Below are positions 63,626 to 64,000 of a stretch of DNA of 64,000 nt, piece by piece. The notes under the pieces were generated by a model. The model saw only the letters and a program-made list of their open reading frames with translations. It did not search any database and was not told the origin of the DNA. Made by a program: the position numbers and the translations under genes. This stretch comes from Anaerolineae bacterium. GTDB lineage: Bacteria; Chloroflexota; Anaerolineae; Aggregatilineales; Phototrophicaceae. Numbering within the stretch: the stretch's first letter is position 1; the number at the start of each line of letters is the position of its first letter. The DNA is taken from the NCBI GenBank assembly GCA_019912965.1, contig JAIOHM010000209.1, forward strand, positions 1 to 64,000, written 5' to 3'.

Positions 63626-64000
63626 GTGGAAATTATCCTTACACACGACAATGCAGATTTTGACGCGATTGCAGCGCTCCTTGCCGCATACAAACTAAAT
63701 TCCACCGCATTGCCGGTACTTCCGGAACAATTGAACCAGAATGTCGCCCGCTTTATTGCCCTTTACCAGAATGGTTTGCCATTCATTCGGCTGGGGGATG
63801 TCAATCCATCTGCTGTCAGCGGCATCACATTGGTCGATACCCAGAGAATCCTCCATCTGAAAGGTCTGCCGACAGCCACTCCGGTTCACATCATAGACCA
63901 TCATCCGCTTACGCACACTTTAAAAGAACATCATACCTTCACAGGCGAAACAGTGGGTGCGGTCACCACCCTGCTGATCGAGCAAATCCGCCAGCAGGGG
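63626..64000 (+). CDS. DHH-family phosphoesterase, N-terminal part (runs off window)
   Basis: 125 codons from GTG at 63626, open to the window's end. THDNADFDAIAALLAAYKL is the Asp motif of DHH enzymes and VHIIDHHPLT the DHH motif itself. DHH domains cleave phosphodiester bonds in nanoRNA or nucleotides. In Chloroflexota and relatives, such N-termini are often fused to CBS and poly(A) polymerase/CCA-type domains; the rest lies outside the window, so this cannot be checked here. Confidence 0.75.
   Translation, partial: MEIILTHDNADFDAIAALLAAYKLNSTALPVLPEQLNQNVARFIALYQNGLPFIRLGDVNPSAVSGITLVDTQRILHLKGLPTATPVHIIDHHPLTHTLKEHHTFTGETVGAVTTLLIEQIRQQG

Overview
The window looks like a Chloroflexota genome, probably Anaerolineae-related. 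This is an inference from gene style: an SH3b secreted protein, lipoproteins with Pro/Thr-rich linkers, a multi-GAF hybrid kinase, a PocR kinase, and a DHH protein of the kind fused to CBS/nucleotidyltransferase domains. It has two very different halves. Bases 1 to about 41,500 are an AT-richer, defence-loaded accessory region. From about 41,500 to the end is GC-richer, ordinary chromosome starting with the 3' third of a broken yifB (comM-like) gene and citrate synthase.

The accessory half reads as a tandem array of islands integrated at yifB. A 106-bp sequence occurs three times (25398-25503, 32196-32301, 41404-41509), each beside a copy of the same four-helix membrane protein gene with a C-terminal HTH-like domain. 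At the last copy the repeat runs directly into the chromosomal yifB codons for PCPCGYYG. The first two copies carry a near-identical version of that junction. I call the segments cassette A (1-25503, left end outside the window), B (about 25.5-32.3 kb) and C (about 32.3-41.5 kb). No integrase or transposase is visible.

Cassette A holds an element backbone (a DUF2958-like gene, an XRE regulator with a perfect 13-bp inverted repeat at its start, a sigma-factor-like protein), two HAD-like genes (one frameshifted), and a type I restriction-modification operon hsdM-hsdS-X-Y-hsdR. X is a PrrC/RloC-like AAA ATPase and Y a membrane-anchored PIN-domain protein. A tightly coupled trio follows: TIR-ATPase, NTPase-TPR, and radical SAM/SPASM maturase. 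This gene combination recalls the actinobacterial FxSxx-COOH cassettes. Cassette B holds a membrane NACHT-HEAT-AAA protein overlapping a second AAA/TM protein. Cassette C holds an intact but divergent yifB, a noncoding region with a strong terminator, and a three-gene signalling set (PocR histidine kinase, receiver with an internal insertion, large HD-domain protein).

The chromosomal half holds gltA; an NHL-repeat protein; two AraC regulators; a GH5-like glycosidase; a GC-rich dihydrofolate-reductase-like gene near two copies of a palindromic repeat; a radical SAM-HhH DNA repair-type protein; a YcaQ-like glycosylase; a PfkB kinase; a small secreted repeat protein; a receiver-kinase coupled to an M1-like metallopeptidase; a UbiA-type prenyltransferase; and a run of hybrid kinase, membrane protein, M24-like protein, lipoprotein and the start of a DHH protein.
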